In this document: positions 26,981 to 35,883 of the stretch, one piece after another | Layout of the letters: the number at the start of each line of letters is the position of its first letter | How positions within the stretch are numbered: position 1 is the first letter of the stretch | Assembly: GCA_910586405.1 (NCBI GenBank) | Contig: CAJUII010000002.1 | Location: 30,967-94,966 of the forward strand | Length of the DNA stretch: 64,000 nucleotides | Source of the DNA: an uncultured Lachnospiraceae bacterium | Lineage (GTDB): Bacteria; Bacillota; Clostridia; Lachnospirales; Lachnospiraceae | Reading direction: 5' to 3' | Position numbers and translations under genes: made by a program | Notes under the pieces: model-generated | Told to the model about the DNA's origin: nothing | What the model saw: only the letters and a program-made list of their open reading frames with translations | Database searches by the model: none

Positions 26981-28170
26981 GGTACATCCTCCTGAATCAA
27001 GTCCCTGACCGCACACCGATACCGCTCCATGCCAAACGCCTCCGCCCGCACGTGCGCCGCCTCCTGATAACGCCGGTAAACCGTATCATCAACAAACAGC
27101 GCAGTCAACTGTCTGGCAAAGCGCTTCTCCTCCGCCGTGACCGTATCTGCCCGCAAATCCTTCTCTCCGTGAAACACGCCAGTCAGTATCCCGTAATCTG
27201 CGTAGATGGTTTGATTCTCATCCCCGCAGGTCTCATACGCCTCATGCAGAATCTCGGCGGGTCCGGTCAGGCAGTTGACACTCACACACGGAAGTCCGAC
27301 CGCCATCGCTTCTATTAAAGCGTTGGGAAAGCCTTCACTCTGCGAGGTCAGCGCATACACATCCGCCTTTCTAAGCAGCGCAAAGGGATTGGACTGCACG
27401 CCGGTAAACAAAACTGCATCCTGCATCCCAAGCTCCTGCGCAAGCTTCCGGTACGCCTCATAGCGCCCTTCACCTATAATCATGAGCCGCACATCTGGCA
27501 CCTTTTTTCGAACCAGTGACACCGCCTTGATGAGATGCCAGAAGCCCTTGACATCATGCTCTCTGCCCATGGATGCCACAATCCTGCCCGGCTGTGCAAA
27601 AAATGCGTCAAATTCCGGCGGTGTGCCGCACTGTGCCTGCTCTCTGATTTCCTGAATGTCACAGGGATTGTACACCGCCGCTGACCTCTTAGGATGAAAC
27701 TGGCTGTTGATCTGCTGTTCCATCACCCGCGTGCAGCTAATCACCCGGTCTGCGAGTCCGCAGATGAGCCTCATCGAAGCTTTGCTGCTCAGCGCGCCGT
27801 AGCCGCGCACCCCCACCCAGGTAAAGTCTTTCTGCTTAGACAGCACATTGACAAGATTTGCCGTCGGTCCAAAGCTGTAGCTTAGCTGCGTGTGCAGTTC
27901 TTTTTTCAATTGACGCACACGATGCACACGCTTTGCGACATTAACCAGTTTTCCAAATCTGTCCCGCACCGCGCCCAGCTGGAGGTCGGTCATCTCCACG
28001 CCGGACACATCATAGATCATGCCCTCTGTGTTAAACACGACCAGATGAACGTCATACGCGTCGTTTAACAAGCGCGCTGTCGCCGCGCAGACGCGCTCTA
28101 GCCCGCCCTGGTCCAGCATTGGAACGATGAGCATGATGCGTTTTTTACTGCTTTTGCTTTTATTCTCCAA
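26977..28170 (-). CDS. GT4-family glycosyltransferase
   Basis: This 397-residue GT-B enzyme opens RIMLIVPMLDQGGLERVCAA and has the middle motif ASMGREHDVKGFWHLIKA and the donor-site motif SEGFPNALIEAMAVGLPCVS with both EX7E glutamates. A longer insert than in its neighbours lies near 310-340 (DENQTIYADYGILTG), a feature of some polysaccharide GT4 enzymes. Its stop overlaps the TTG start of the membrane protein downstream, and it starts one base after the FemAB-like gene ends, so the three are tightly coupled. Donor unknown. Confidence 0.87.
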   Translation of the reverse strand: MENKSKSSKKRIMLIVPMLDQGGLERVCAATARLLNDAYDVHLVVFNTEGMIYDVSGVEMTDLQLGAVRDRFGKLVNVAKRVHRVRQLKKELHTQLSYSFGPTANLVNVLSKQKDFTWVGVRGYGALSSKASMRLICGLADRVISCTRVMEQQINSQFHPKRSAAVYNPCDIQEIREQAQCGTPPEFDAFFAQPGRIVASMGREHDVKGFWHLIKAVSLVRKKVPDVRLMIIGEGRYEAYRKLAQELGMQDAVLFTGVQSNPFALLRKADVYALTSQSEGFPNALIEAMAVGLPCVSVNCLTGPAEILHEAYETCGDENQTIYADYGILTGVFHGEKDLRADTVTAEEKRFARQLTALFVDDTVYRRYQEAAHVRAEAFGMERYRCAVRDLIQEDVP

Positions 28171-28171
28171 A

Positions 28172-28972
28172 TCAATTCACTCTTTTCAACAGTTTCATCG
28201 CTGTCACCGCAAGCTTTCCGAGCAGCGTATTTCCTGCAAATACATTATAATAAGTAATCTTTTGCCCACCAAACTTGAGTTTGAACTCATCGATGCCGTT
28301 AGGATTGTCAAAGTCTGAGATTCCACCCCAGTCGTAGCGCAGCAATCCCTTCTTTTTAAAATATAATATATCCTCCCAGTGCAGCCGCTTGTTGGCGCGC
28401 CCAATCATGGACTGATCCGCGCTCTCCTCGCGAAAGCAGGATGCAGAATGCAAAAGCCGCGCATCGGTGGCATCACAGATATATGAGTGAAAGACAAGCA
28501 TCTCTCCCTCATGCCACACGGCGGAGAACACAATGCCGTCCGCCTCCAGATACTTCTGAATCGCAGACACATTGAGTTTGGTATCCGAACCCTTAGACTG
28601 ATACATCCGCTCATAGATCTCCGCGAAAGTATCCATCAGCTCCGGCGACTGCTCGATATCCGCTCTCGTATAAAAGCGAATCTCAATCTGATCTTTCTCA
28701 CTTCTGCGAAATTGATACCGCACCGCCTTGTTAACCGCCGCAAGAAGCTCGTCCTCCGGCTTGGTAATAACATTCATGCAGGTGTGATACTCCTGCCAGC
28801 CGCGAAAGCCTCCCTTCGTCTCCCCGAATGGTACGCCATGCACAAACAAGATATCCGCCTTTCTCCTCTGCCGCAGCAATTGCGAGATGGTGACTGTCCC
28901 CGGATACCAGATTTGATTCACCTTCAATACATTTTTTTGCATAACCTTCTTCTCATACGAGACATCTATCAT
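28172..28972 (-). CDS. FemAB-like / GNAT-fold acyl or aminoacyl transferase
   Basis: The protein has 266 residues. AGGTG stands 7 bp before the ATG. The C-terminal part reads LRYDWGGISDFDNPNGIDEF, then KLKFGG. This Gly-Gly followed by a GI-x-x-FKxxFGG pattern is typical of FemAB and BioF2-like double-GNAT proteins. The middle has VWHEGEMLVFHSYI, the expected beta strands. FemX-type enzymes transfer amino acids from aminoacyl-tRNA to a cell-wall precursor, while other members acylate sugars. In this setting, between two GT4 genes, I infer modification of an amino sugar in the glycan. It is shorter than true FemX (about 340 residues), so the peptidoglycan role is less likely. Confidence 0.65.
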   Translation of the reverse strand: MIDVSYEKKVMQKNVLKVNQIWYPGTVTISQLLRQRRKADILFVHGVPFGETKGGFRGWQEYHTCMNVITKPEDELLAAVNKAVRYQFRRSEKDQIEIRFYTRADIEQSPELMDTFAEIYERMYQSKGSDTKLNVSAIQKYLEADGIVFSAVWHEGEMLVFHSYICDATDARLLHSASCFREESADQSMIGRANKRLHWEDILYFKKKGLLRYDWGGISDFDNPNGIDEFKLKFGGQKITYYNVFAGNTLLGKLAVTAMKLLKRVN

Positions 28973-28994
28973 ACCTTTTCACCTGCCTTTCCTG

Positions 28995-30158
28995 TCACAG
29001 CTTTTGCGCCGTGCACCTTGTCACATGCCCCGGCGGATTTTTACCGCTGATATAAAACGCCTCCATCGCTGCCGCCTGCTGCCGCACGTCAAAGCCTTTT
29101 GCAAGGATTGCCGCGCTCATGTCCTCCCGCGTCAATGCCGCCTTTGCACTGCGCATGATCTCGCTCGCCCAGCTGACGGCAGGCTCCGCAATGCTCTTGT
29201 AAACCGCAAGCTCTGTGAGTGCCGCCTCCCGCGTCACCTGGTTCGAGACAAGGCAGTGCAGTCCGGCAGCCTGCGCCTCCGCCACACTGCCCGGCAATCC
29301 CTCAAAGGTTGAGGGAAACACAAAGTAATCAAACGCCTGGTAATACCGCTCCACATCAAAGCGGTTTCCCAGAAACAACACCTTGTCCGTAAGCCCCAGC
29401 GCCTTCACCTTTGCCCGGGCTGCGTCCTCAAGCTCACCTTTCCCGATCAGTACCAGCGCGGCATCATCACGCAGCCTGCACAGCTCCGCAAAAATCTCGA
29501 TCAGAAACGAATGATTTTTCATAAATCCAAATCTGCCCACATGACCGATAACAAATTTGTCCGCAAGCCCAAGCTGCGCGCGAACCTCCTGGCGCACCGC
29601 CGGGTTATACACAAACCGCTTGGTGTCGATCGCATTGGGTATCGTCCACACGTTTCCACGCTGCACCCACGCCCTGCCGTACACCGCCTCACCCGCCTCC
29701 GCAGAGCAGGTAAAGCAATAGTCCGCCCGGTATTTTAACGGCACGCGCATGAGCTTCGTCACAAGCCCCTTGACACCTCTGTCCACCCCTGCGCTCCGCG
29801 CGTGGGCGATCGTCACCGGAATGCCTGCCCTCTTGGCAATCGGCAGATAAACCGCCGCCGTGCTGGTCATATGCCCCTGCACCGCTGCAAACTCGTGATG
29901 CGCCTCAAAAAACTTCGAAAGCGCTCTGTGATAAGACAACAGATTCCGCCCCCTGAATCGGGGTACATGGTATATGCTGCCGCCTAGGCTGCGAATCTCC
30001 TGATCATATTGGCATTCTCTGTCTGTGTGCACGAGGAAATCAAACTGTACCTTTGTTCTGTCAAGCGCCCGGTAAAGTTCCATCACTCTACTCTCTGCGC
30101 CGCCGAGATTGGTTGTTCCAAGCACGTTTAACACCCTCACTGGATTTGTCTGTATCAT
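28995..30158 (-). CDS. GT4-family glycosyltransferase (EpsF-like)
   Basis: This 387-residue protein opens VRVLNVLGTTNLGGAESRVM and has IPNAIDTKRFVYNP before the C-terminal domain. GHVGRFGFMKNHSFLIEIF and the donor motif FEGLPGSVAEAQAAGLHCLV follow. This order and the wording of the motifs match the EpsF-type GT4 enzymes of exopolysaccharide loci. AAAAGGA precedes the ATG. It acts in the cytoplasm on a lipid-linked intermediate. Specificity is unknown. Confidence 0.88.
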   Translation of the reverse strand: MIQTNPVRVLNVLGTTNLGGAESRVMELYRALDRTKVQFDFLVHTDRECQYDQEIRSLGGSIYHVPRFRGRNLLSYHRALSKFFEAHHEFAAVQGHMTSTAAVYLPIAKRAGIPVTIAHARSAGVDRGVKGLVTKLMRVPLKYRADYCFTCSAEAGEAVYGRAWVQRGNVWTIPNAIDTKRFVYNPAVRQEVRAQLGLADKFVIGHVGRFGFMKNHSFLIEIFAELCRLRDDAALVLIGKGELEDAARAKVKALGLTDKVLFLGNRFDVERYYQAFDYFVFPSTFEGLPGSVAEAQAAGLHCLVSNQVTREAALTELAVYKSIAEPAVSWASEIMRSAKAALTREDMSAAILAKGFDVRQQAAAMEAFYISGKNPPGHVTRCTAQKL

Positions 30159-30191
30159 ATCTGTTTTCCTTTTTATATCAGCTTTTTTGTA

Positions 30192-30962
30192 TCAGCTTTT
30201 TACAGTTCTATTTTTTATGTTGACGAGCGCATACTTCACAAATGCCATCCCATACTCCCTCCAATGCCCAAACACACTGCGTTTCGCCGGCTCCAAGCAA
30301 AGCAGCTCCCGATAAGAGATCAGCCTGTCCCTGCAATCCGCAAAAAGCTGCTCATACCGCTCAAAGTCCTTGTCCTCCATCGTATTTGCATGGACGACGA
30401 AGGTCGTATAGCCCTGTTTGTCCTTGTTTTTGAGCACACTCCCCTGCCGATAGGAGATCGGATAGAACGTCATGCCCCAGCGCAGATATGGTCTGTCCCC
30501 AAAGCCGTCTGTCATCCTGCGAAATCCCAGTTTTTTCAAGGCTTTGATCGTGTTTCGGTCAAAGGAGTGCGCCGGCGCCATAAAGCAATCGGTGTCGATG
30601 CCATGCGCCGCCAGTATTTCTCTGCCTTCCTTCAACGCCGCATACTGCTGGTCATAGCCTATTCCGGCAAATTCTGAAAGCCGGTTGAGCGGAAAGCATC
30701 CCATCTTGTTGGTCTGATACACATGTGTCACACCATGCTGTGCAATCGTCCAGCCCGCATCTGCAAGAGTCTTTACATAATTCCAGAAATTCCCCACGGG
30801 GGCAGTCTCCGGCCCATCGATATGCAGATTCTCGTCCTGACAGGCAGGCACGACCCCTATAAGCGGCTGAACCTGATACAGATCGCAAAGCGCCTTGAAC
30901 CGCATAAACTTCGCCCAATCCATATCAGGTGTGATATCATCCATTCGTATACTGATCTTCAT
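30192..30962 (-). CDS. DUF2334-like polysaccharide deacetylase
   Basis: The protein has 256 residues and no signal peptide. It begins MKISIRMDDITPDMDW, where the Asp pair matches motif 1 of the NodB-type deacetylase fold. QHGVTHVYQ supplies the metal-binding His pair, APAHSFDRNTIKALKKLG resembles the DUF2334 motif, and VVHANTMED a late His. Members remove acetyl groups from GlcNAc-type sugars or are of unknown substrate. The missing export signal suggests a cytoplasmic sugar or lipid-linked intermediate as substrate. It lies 2 bp after the epimerase gene. Confidence 0.75.
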   Translation of the reverse strand: MKISIRMDDITPDMDWAKFMRFKALCDLYQVQPLIGVVPACQDENLHIDGPETAPVGNFWNYVKTLADAGWTIAQHGVTHVYQTNKMGCFPLNRLSEFAGIGYDQQYAALKEGREILAAHGIDTDCFMAPAHSFDRNTIKALKKLGFRRMTDGFGDRPYLRWGMTFYPISYRQGSVLKNKDKQGYTTFVVHANTMEDKDFERYEQLFADCRDRLISYRELLCLEPAKRSVFGHWREYGMAFVKYALVNIKNRTVKS

Positions 30963-30964
30963 AT

Positions 30965-31951
30965 TTATAAATTTTCCTTGTACCAGTCGATTGCAAGCGC
31001 GATTCCCTGCTCAAAGTCATATTCAGGATTGTATCCCAGTAACTCCTTTGCCTTGGAAATATCTGCATTTGAGTGCTTGATATCGCCCGCGCGGTCCGGC
31101 CCGAAATGAGGCTCTACCTCCTTGCCGAGCGCCCTGCACAGATCATAATAGATATCAATCAAGTACTCCCTCCCGCCGTAAGCGATGTTGAACGCCTGGC
31201 CTGCCGCGTCGCCAGGCGCCAGACACGCCTTGAAATTCGCCTCGATAACGTTGTCGATATAGGTGAAATCCCGCGACTGCTTGCCGTCTCCGTTGATCGT
31301 CGGAACCTCCCCGTCAAGAAGCTGCTTGATAAATTTGGGAATCACTGCCGCGTAGGCACCGTTTGGGTCCTGTCTGCGCCCAAATACATTAAAGTAACGA
31401 AGCCCATAAGTATCCAGATGATAGAGCGACTTGTACAGCTTGCCGTACTCCTCATTCGTGCGCTTTGTCAAGGCATAGGGCGACAGCAGATTTCCCTCCT
31501 GGCCTTCTTTCTTTGGCAGCACAGGATGATCGCCATAGACAGACGAACTAGACGCATAGACAAATTTTTTAATGCCGTTTTGTCTAGCCGCCTCCATCAT
31601 ATTCAGCGTTCCCATAATATTGTTCTGCTCATAGAAGAGCGGCATCTCGATGCTGCGCGGCACAGACCCCCACGCTGCCTGGTGCATCACATAATGCACG
31701 CCCTCACACGCTTTCATACAGGTATCCAAATCCCTGATATCGCCCTTGACAAACGAGTAGTTTGGTCTGTCCATGAACATCTTGACATTCTCCTCCCTGC
31801 CTGTGGAGAGATCGTCAAGCGCACGCACCTGATATCCCAGATCAGTCAGCGCCTCACACAGATTCGAACCGATAAACCCGGCCGCGCCCGTCACAAGGAA
31901 TACACTATCCTTCTCAAATTTCAACTCCTTATATCCCATCTTATTACCCAT
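30965..31951 (-). CDS. UDP-GlcNAc(A) 4-epimerase, WbpP/TviC-like
   Basis: The protein has 328 residues. The Rossmann motif TGAAGFIGSNLCEAL is at about 20-35, the catalytic Ser/Tyr/Lys region reads ASSSSVYGD then SPYALTKRTNE, and WGSVPRSIEMP is the WbpP/TviC-type substrate loop. These extended SDR enzymes interconvert UDP-GlcNAc and UDP-GalNAc (or the uronic forms). A WbpO-type dehydrogenase gene lies two genes upstream, so UDP-GalNAcA is the likely product of the pair. The first ATG overlaps the membrane-protein gene by 8 bp. A second ATG at 31939 is also possible. Confidence 0.85.
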   Translation of the reverse strand: MGNKMGYKELKFEKDSVFLVTGAAGFIGSNLCEALTDLGYQVRALDDLSTGREENVKMFMDRPNYSFVKGDIRDLDTCMKACEGVHYVMHQAAWGSVPRSIEMPLFYEQNNIMGTLNMMEAARQNGIKKFVYASSSSVYGDHPVLPKKEGQEGNLLSPYALTKRTNEEYGKLYKSLYHLDTYGLRYFNVFGRRQDPNGAYAAVIPKFIKQLLDGEVPTINGDGKQSRDFTYIDNVIEANFKACLAPGDAAGQAFNIAYGGREYLIDIYYDLCRALGKEVEPHFGPDRAGDIKHSNADISKAKELLGYNPEYDFEQGIALAIDWYKENL

Positions 31952-33374
31952 GCCTTTCTGATAAAATTTTTGTACGTTTCTGCATTACAAATTCTCTGAA
32001 CGCCAAGAAGCCTGCCATATAAAACAGCGGCAGATTATAGATCATATATCTCGAGATACACTGTATCATCAGCGCCGTCGCGCAGACATTCCCCGCGATG
32101 GTCAGCAGCACGACTGCCATAAAAGATGCTGCTCTGCTTTGCGGCGTCCTAAGCCACAGCCAAATGGTCAGCGCAACTGCTGCTGCATAGATGAAAACTG
32201 TATACCACACAAGCACCGGATTCTCATACGCCACTGTCCTGACAAACCCCAGCGCTGCCACACTGAAATAATTCAGTATGTATCTGCCAAGCACCTGCGG
32301 CATGAGCTGTGCCGAAAGCGCTTCTGCAACCTCGTCAATGGCAATCATTAACTCCTGATAGCGGTCCGCATAGATGCCTTTCGTCTCGCCCACATACTGC
32401 TTTGCCGGTTCCGCAAAATAAATAAAATTCAGATCATCATGACACTGCTCATGGTGCGCTGCCCTGCCAAGAATGCCGGAAGGTGCATACTTATAATTCA
32501 TCTGCTCTGCATCAGCCCGGTCATACATCTCATAGAAAACTGCTCTGAGCGCGTCATCCGCAATCGCCTCGCCATCCTCCCGGTCTGCCACGTACAAAAC
32601 ATTGGCAAAGGACATGGCTTTCCCCGACGCTGTATCTACAAAAAGCCCCTGCTCACAGTAGTTGTACACATGAATCACCAGACTTCTGGCCGAAAACGCG
32701 ATGATGAATGCCGCCAGCACCGCCAGCAATCCATGTCTGCCGATATTTTCTGCCAGGACAAAGCTGTTCTGTGCACTGCCTGACTGCTCTGTCACCTGCA
32801 CGCCCTGGATGACTGTGAGAACAAACATCACCAGAAACCACACCACGAACAGCACCATCATCTGACCGCGAATCAGCGAGATCAAAAAGAAAAGAATCAG
32901 TGCACGAATGCTGTCCCATCCTGTCGGCCTGCCGGACCACATGGCACGCAGCAATTGGATGAAAGCAATCGGATACAGCGAGAACAGAATGCCCTCTGTC
33001 ATCAGGGCATTGGTCAGAATCAGATGCGTGCTCGAAAACAGCGGTGTCATAAGATGCGGCACAAGGAGTATCCCCGTGAACAAAAAGGACACTGGCATAC
33101 TCAAATCAAAGTGCCTGCGCATAAAGACCAGCACCGCTGTGTTGGCAGCCGCTGCCAGCAGATTTTGCAGTGCGATGAGCAGCCAGTAATGCCTCTCCGG
33201 CGACAAAAAGCGCAAAATCTGTATCAGCAGCGCATAGCCCGGCTCGCGCATGATCATCTGGTTTTCATGCTGGAAGGTGTCCCCTGTATAGATGGGCTCT
33301 CCTGTCAGCAGCAGGCAGCCAAAAAAAGCCACAAATATTCCACAAAATATAAAGTTCCGTTTATCTACGCGCAT
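31944..33374 (-). CDS. Polytopic membrane protein, GT-C/polymerase-like (paralogue 2)
   Basis: This 476-residue protein has about ten predicted TM helices. AGGAG lies 6 bp before ATG 33374. After TM1 there is an extracytoplasmic segment EPIYTGDTFQHENQMIMREP then GY, matching the REPGY of the product at 25550. A large soluble loop sits near 240-340, and the last helices contain ISRYMIYNLPLFYMAGF. Length and motifs make it a diverged paralogue of that protein. I suggest a sugar transferase or polymerase on the outer face of the membrane, without a family name. It sits between the epimerase and the dehydrogenase genes, so its sugar may be the GalNAcA derivative. Confidence 0.72.
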   Translation of the reverse strand: MRVDKRNFIFCGIFVAFFGCLLLTGEPIYTGDTFQHENQMIMREPGYALLIQILRFLSPERHYWLLIALQNLLAAAANTAVLVFMRRHFDLSMPVSFLFTGILLVPHLMTPLFSSTHLILTNALMTEGILFSLYPIAFIQLLRAMWSGRPTGWDSIRALILFFLISLIRGQMMVLFVVWFLVMFVLTVIQGVQVTEQSGSAQNSFVLAENIGRHGLLAVLAAFIIAFSARSLVIHVYNYCEQGLFVDTASGKAMSFANVLYVADREDGEAIADDALRAVFYEMYDRADAEQMNYKYAPSGILGRAAHHEQCHDDLNFIYFAEPAKQYVGETKGIYADRYQELMIAIDEVAEALSAQLMPQVLGRYILNYFSVAALGFVRTVAYENPVLVWYTVFIYAAAVALTIWLWLRTPQSRAASFMAVVLLTIAGNVCATALMIQCISRYMIYNLPLFYMAGFLAFREFVMQKRTKILSERHG

Positions 33375-33407
33375 CAAAGTCTCCTAAGTCTGTATCCAAA
33401 TACCTCA

Positions 33408-34724
33408 TTAAAGTCTCCAGTAAATATAGCCTGCGTCAGTATACGCCTTTTTATCCAAAATCCCCTTTAGATCTGTCAGCACCTTCGCCTTGCCGCGGTC
33501 TGCGTACAGAGCATCGATATCCGCCATGCCGAGCGACCGATAGGACTCGTGTGCGACTGCCAAGATCACTGCATCGCAGTCCCGGATTTCCCTCATCGGT
33601 GTAAATTCAATGCCATACAGACGTTTTGCCTCGTCGGCATCCGCATTGTCATCCGTCACCTGCGCAGTGATTCCATACTCCTTCAATTCATTGTATATAT
33701 CAATAATTTTGGTGTTTCTAGTATCTGGGCAGTTCTCCTTGAAGGTAAAGCCCAGAATCGCCACCTTAGCACTCTTGACAGGTATGTCCGCCTTGATCAG
33801 ATTCTTGACAAGCGTCTCTGCCACATATTTTCCCATATCGTCATTGATGCGGCGCCCTGAGAGAATGATCTGTGAGTGATAGCCGAGCTGCTCCGCCTTG
33901 TAGGTGAGATAATAGGGGTCCACACCAATGCAGTGTCCGCCGACAAGCCCTGGCTGGAAATTGAGGAAATTCCATTTGGTCCCAGCAGCTTCAAGCACCG
34001 CCTTCGTGTCGATACCCATTTTGTTAAAAATTATAGACAGCTCATTCATAAAGGCAATATTGATATCCCGCTGGCTGTTCTCGATCACCTTCGCCGCCTC
34101 CGCAACCTTGATGGACTCTGCGCGGTACACGCCTGCTTCCACCACAAGCTCATACACATGTGCGATCTCGTCGAGCGTCTCCTCGTCCATGCCGGACACA
34201 ATCTTTGTGATTGTCTCCAGACGGTGCACCTTGTCTCCCGGATTGATTCGCTCTGGCGAATAGCCAATCTTGAAATCCACACCGCACTTTAACCCGGATT
34301 CCCTCTCGAGAATTGGCACACAGACCTCCTCTGTGACACCAGGATATACGGTAGACTCAAACACAACGATGGAACCCTTTGTGAGATTTTGTCCCAAAAT
34401 GCGGCTTGCGCCCTCGACAGGCGTCAGGTCCGGCGTGTGGTCATCATTGACCGGCGTCGGCACCGCCACGATATGAAACTTTGCTTCGCGCAGCTTTGCA
34501 GGGTCCGCTGTAAACGCGACCTTCGTTGACTTGATCACCTCATCGCCCACCTCATTCGTAGGGTCCACCCCAGACTTGTAGAGCGCAATCTTATCCGCGT
34601 TTAAATCAAATCCCACAACCTGAATCTTTCTGGCAAAAGCGACTGCAATCGGCATGCCCACATAGCCGAGCCCCACCAGCGACAGCTTTTCTTTTCCACT
34701 GACAATATCCTCATATAAGCTCAT
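33408..34724 (-). CDS. UDP-N-acetylhexosamine 6-dehydrogenase, WbpO/TviB-like
   Basis: The protein has 438 residues. The NAD-binding motif SLVGLGYVGMPIAVAFA comes first. ESTVYPGVTEEVCVPILE and GYSPERINPGDKVHRLE are specific to the WbpO/TviB branch. The catalytic Cys lies in GLVGGHCIGVDPYYLTYKA. The C-terminal domain has ILGFTFKENCPDTRNTK. The enzyme oxidises C6 of UDP-GlcNAc or UDP-GalNAc in two NAD-dependent steps. With the WbpP-like epimerase it gives UDP-GalNAcA, as in Vi antigen and P. aeruginosa O6 synthesis. AGGAG precedes the ATG. Confidence 0.92.
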   Translation of the reverse strand: MSLYEDIVSGKEKLSLVGLGYVGMPIAVAFARKIQVVGFDLNADKIALYKSGVDPTNEVGDEVIKSTKVAFTADPAKLREAKFHIVAVPTPVNDDHTPDLTPVEGASRILGQNLTKGSIVVFESTVYPGVTEEVCVPILERESGLKCGVDFKIGYSPERINPGDKVHRLETITKIVSGMDEETLDEIAHVYELVVEAGVYRAESIKVAEAAKVIENSQRDINIAFMNELSIIFNKMGIDTKAVLEAAGTKWNFLNFQPGLVGGHCIGVDPYYLTYKAEQLGYHSQIILSGRRINDDMGKYVAETLVKNLIKADIPVKSAKVAILGFTFKENCPDTRNTKIIDIYNELKEYGITAQVTDDNADADEAKRLYGIEFTPMREIRDCDAVILAVAHESYRSLGMADIDALYADRGKAKVLTDLKGILDKKAYTDAGYIYWRL

Positions 34725-34753
34725 TTTATGTTCTCTCCTTCTCTATTCCTTTT

Positions 34754-35848
34754 TTATTCTTTATTTGTGCAGTTCTCGATCTCTTCCATATAAGCCTGCA
34801 CCACCTGCCTGCGGTCAAACTCCCGCTCCATCTTTGCCCGCGCACGTTTTCCCATCTGCGCGCGCTCCTCGCCGGAGAGCGCCATAAACCGCCGCAGCGC
34901 GCACAAGAGCGCCTCCTTGTCCCGCGGCGCAAAACCAAACCCAGTAACACCGTCCTCAAACCCTTCCTGGCATCCTGGAATCTGTGATGCCAGCACCGGT
35001 CTGCCGCTCGCAGACGCCTCCAAGATGACATTGGACATTCCTTCGTGATAGCTTGGCATCAACACCGCAGACGCCTCCTGATAAAAGGGCGTGACATCCT
35101 TCTGATAACCTGTATGCTCCACAATGTTTTGTTTTTCATACGCCTCGACGCGCGCCCTGTAATCCTCCTCGTAGCTGCCGACCAGCCGAAACAGCACTTC
35201 GGGCGCCTCCTCATGAAGCCTTGAGGCTGCGTAGAGCAGTTCATCAATGCCCTTCTCCTTCATAAGCCTCCCCACATAGAGAAACACGGTGCGCGCCTTT
35301 GCCGGATATTCCTTGTACGTGTGTCTATCGAGATTTACCCCGGAGCCGGGCACCAGTCTTGTCCTGTGACCGCGGATGCCATACTGTGCAAAAATATCCT
35401 GGTTCGTCTTGTTCTGAAAAAAGATGCACTGCGCCTTTTTCAGCGCCATTCGATATAGGAACACGACAATCTTCTGCACCAGTCCACCGTTCTCGAAGGC
35501 AGAGCCAAGTCCCGTGATATTGGCAAGATACGGTATACGCAGAAGCCGGCAGCACAGATTGCCATAAATGTTTGGCTTGATTGTGTAGGTGAGGACCACA
35601 TCGGGCTTCACCCGACGCATCAACCGGAAATAATCGGCAAACAGCCGGATATCCCGCACTGGATTCACCCCGCGCCTGTCAATGGGCGTGTGAAATACCT
35701 TGCAGCCCTCGCGCGCAAGCGCCGGCGCCTTCTCCTCATCGGGAAGGCTGACATAGACCTCATTCTTCTGCAAGAGCGCAAGCACCAGCTCATTACGAAA
35801 ATCGTACAGCCCGCTCGCAGAATTGGCAAGAATCAATACTTTTCCCAT
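34754..35848 (-). CDS. GT4-family glycosyltransferase, PglA-like
   Basis: The product is 364 residues if ATG 35848 is used. Two or three in-frame ATGs lie upstream, to 35878, and the choice is uncertain. It opens MGKVLILANSASGLYDFRNE and has DVVLTYTIKPNIYGNLCCRL, a motif shared with PglA and related HexNAc transferases that add the second sugar to a PglC product. FLYVGRLMKEKGIDELL and the donor motif HEGMSNVILEASASGRPVLA follow. PglF-, PglE- and PglC-like genes lie upstream, so transfer of GalNAc or GalNAcA to an undecaprenyl-linked amino sugar is likely. Confidence 0.85.
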   Translation of the reverse strand: MGKVLILANSASGLYDFRNELVLALLQKNEVYVSLPDEEKAPALAREGCKVFHTPIDRRGVNPVRDIRLFADYFRLMRRVKPDVVLTYTIKPNIYGNLCCRLLRIPYLANITGLGSAFENGGLVQKIVVFLYRMALKKAQCIFFQNKTNQDIFAQYGIRGHRTRLVPGSGVNLDRHTYKEYPAKARTVFLYVGRLMKEKGIDELLYAASRLHEEAPEVLFRLVGSYEEDYRARVEAYEKQNIVEHTGYQKDVTPFYQEASAVLMPSYHEGMSNVILEASASGRPVLASQIPGCQEGFEDGVTGFGFAPRDKEALLCALRRFMALSGEERAQMGKRARAKMEREFDRRQVVQAYMEEIENCTNKE

Positions 35849-35883
35849 ACTCCTCATTCCCTTTGACATATGGACCATGCCCC

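Noticed and set aside
28172..28972. Peptidoglycan bridge enzyme FemX
   Set aside because: The protein is shorter than FemX and is embedded in a glycosyltransferase operon; the assignment is left at family level.
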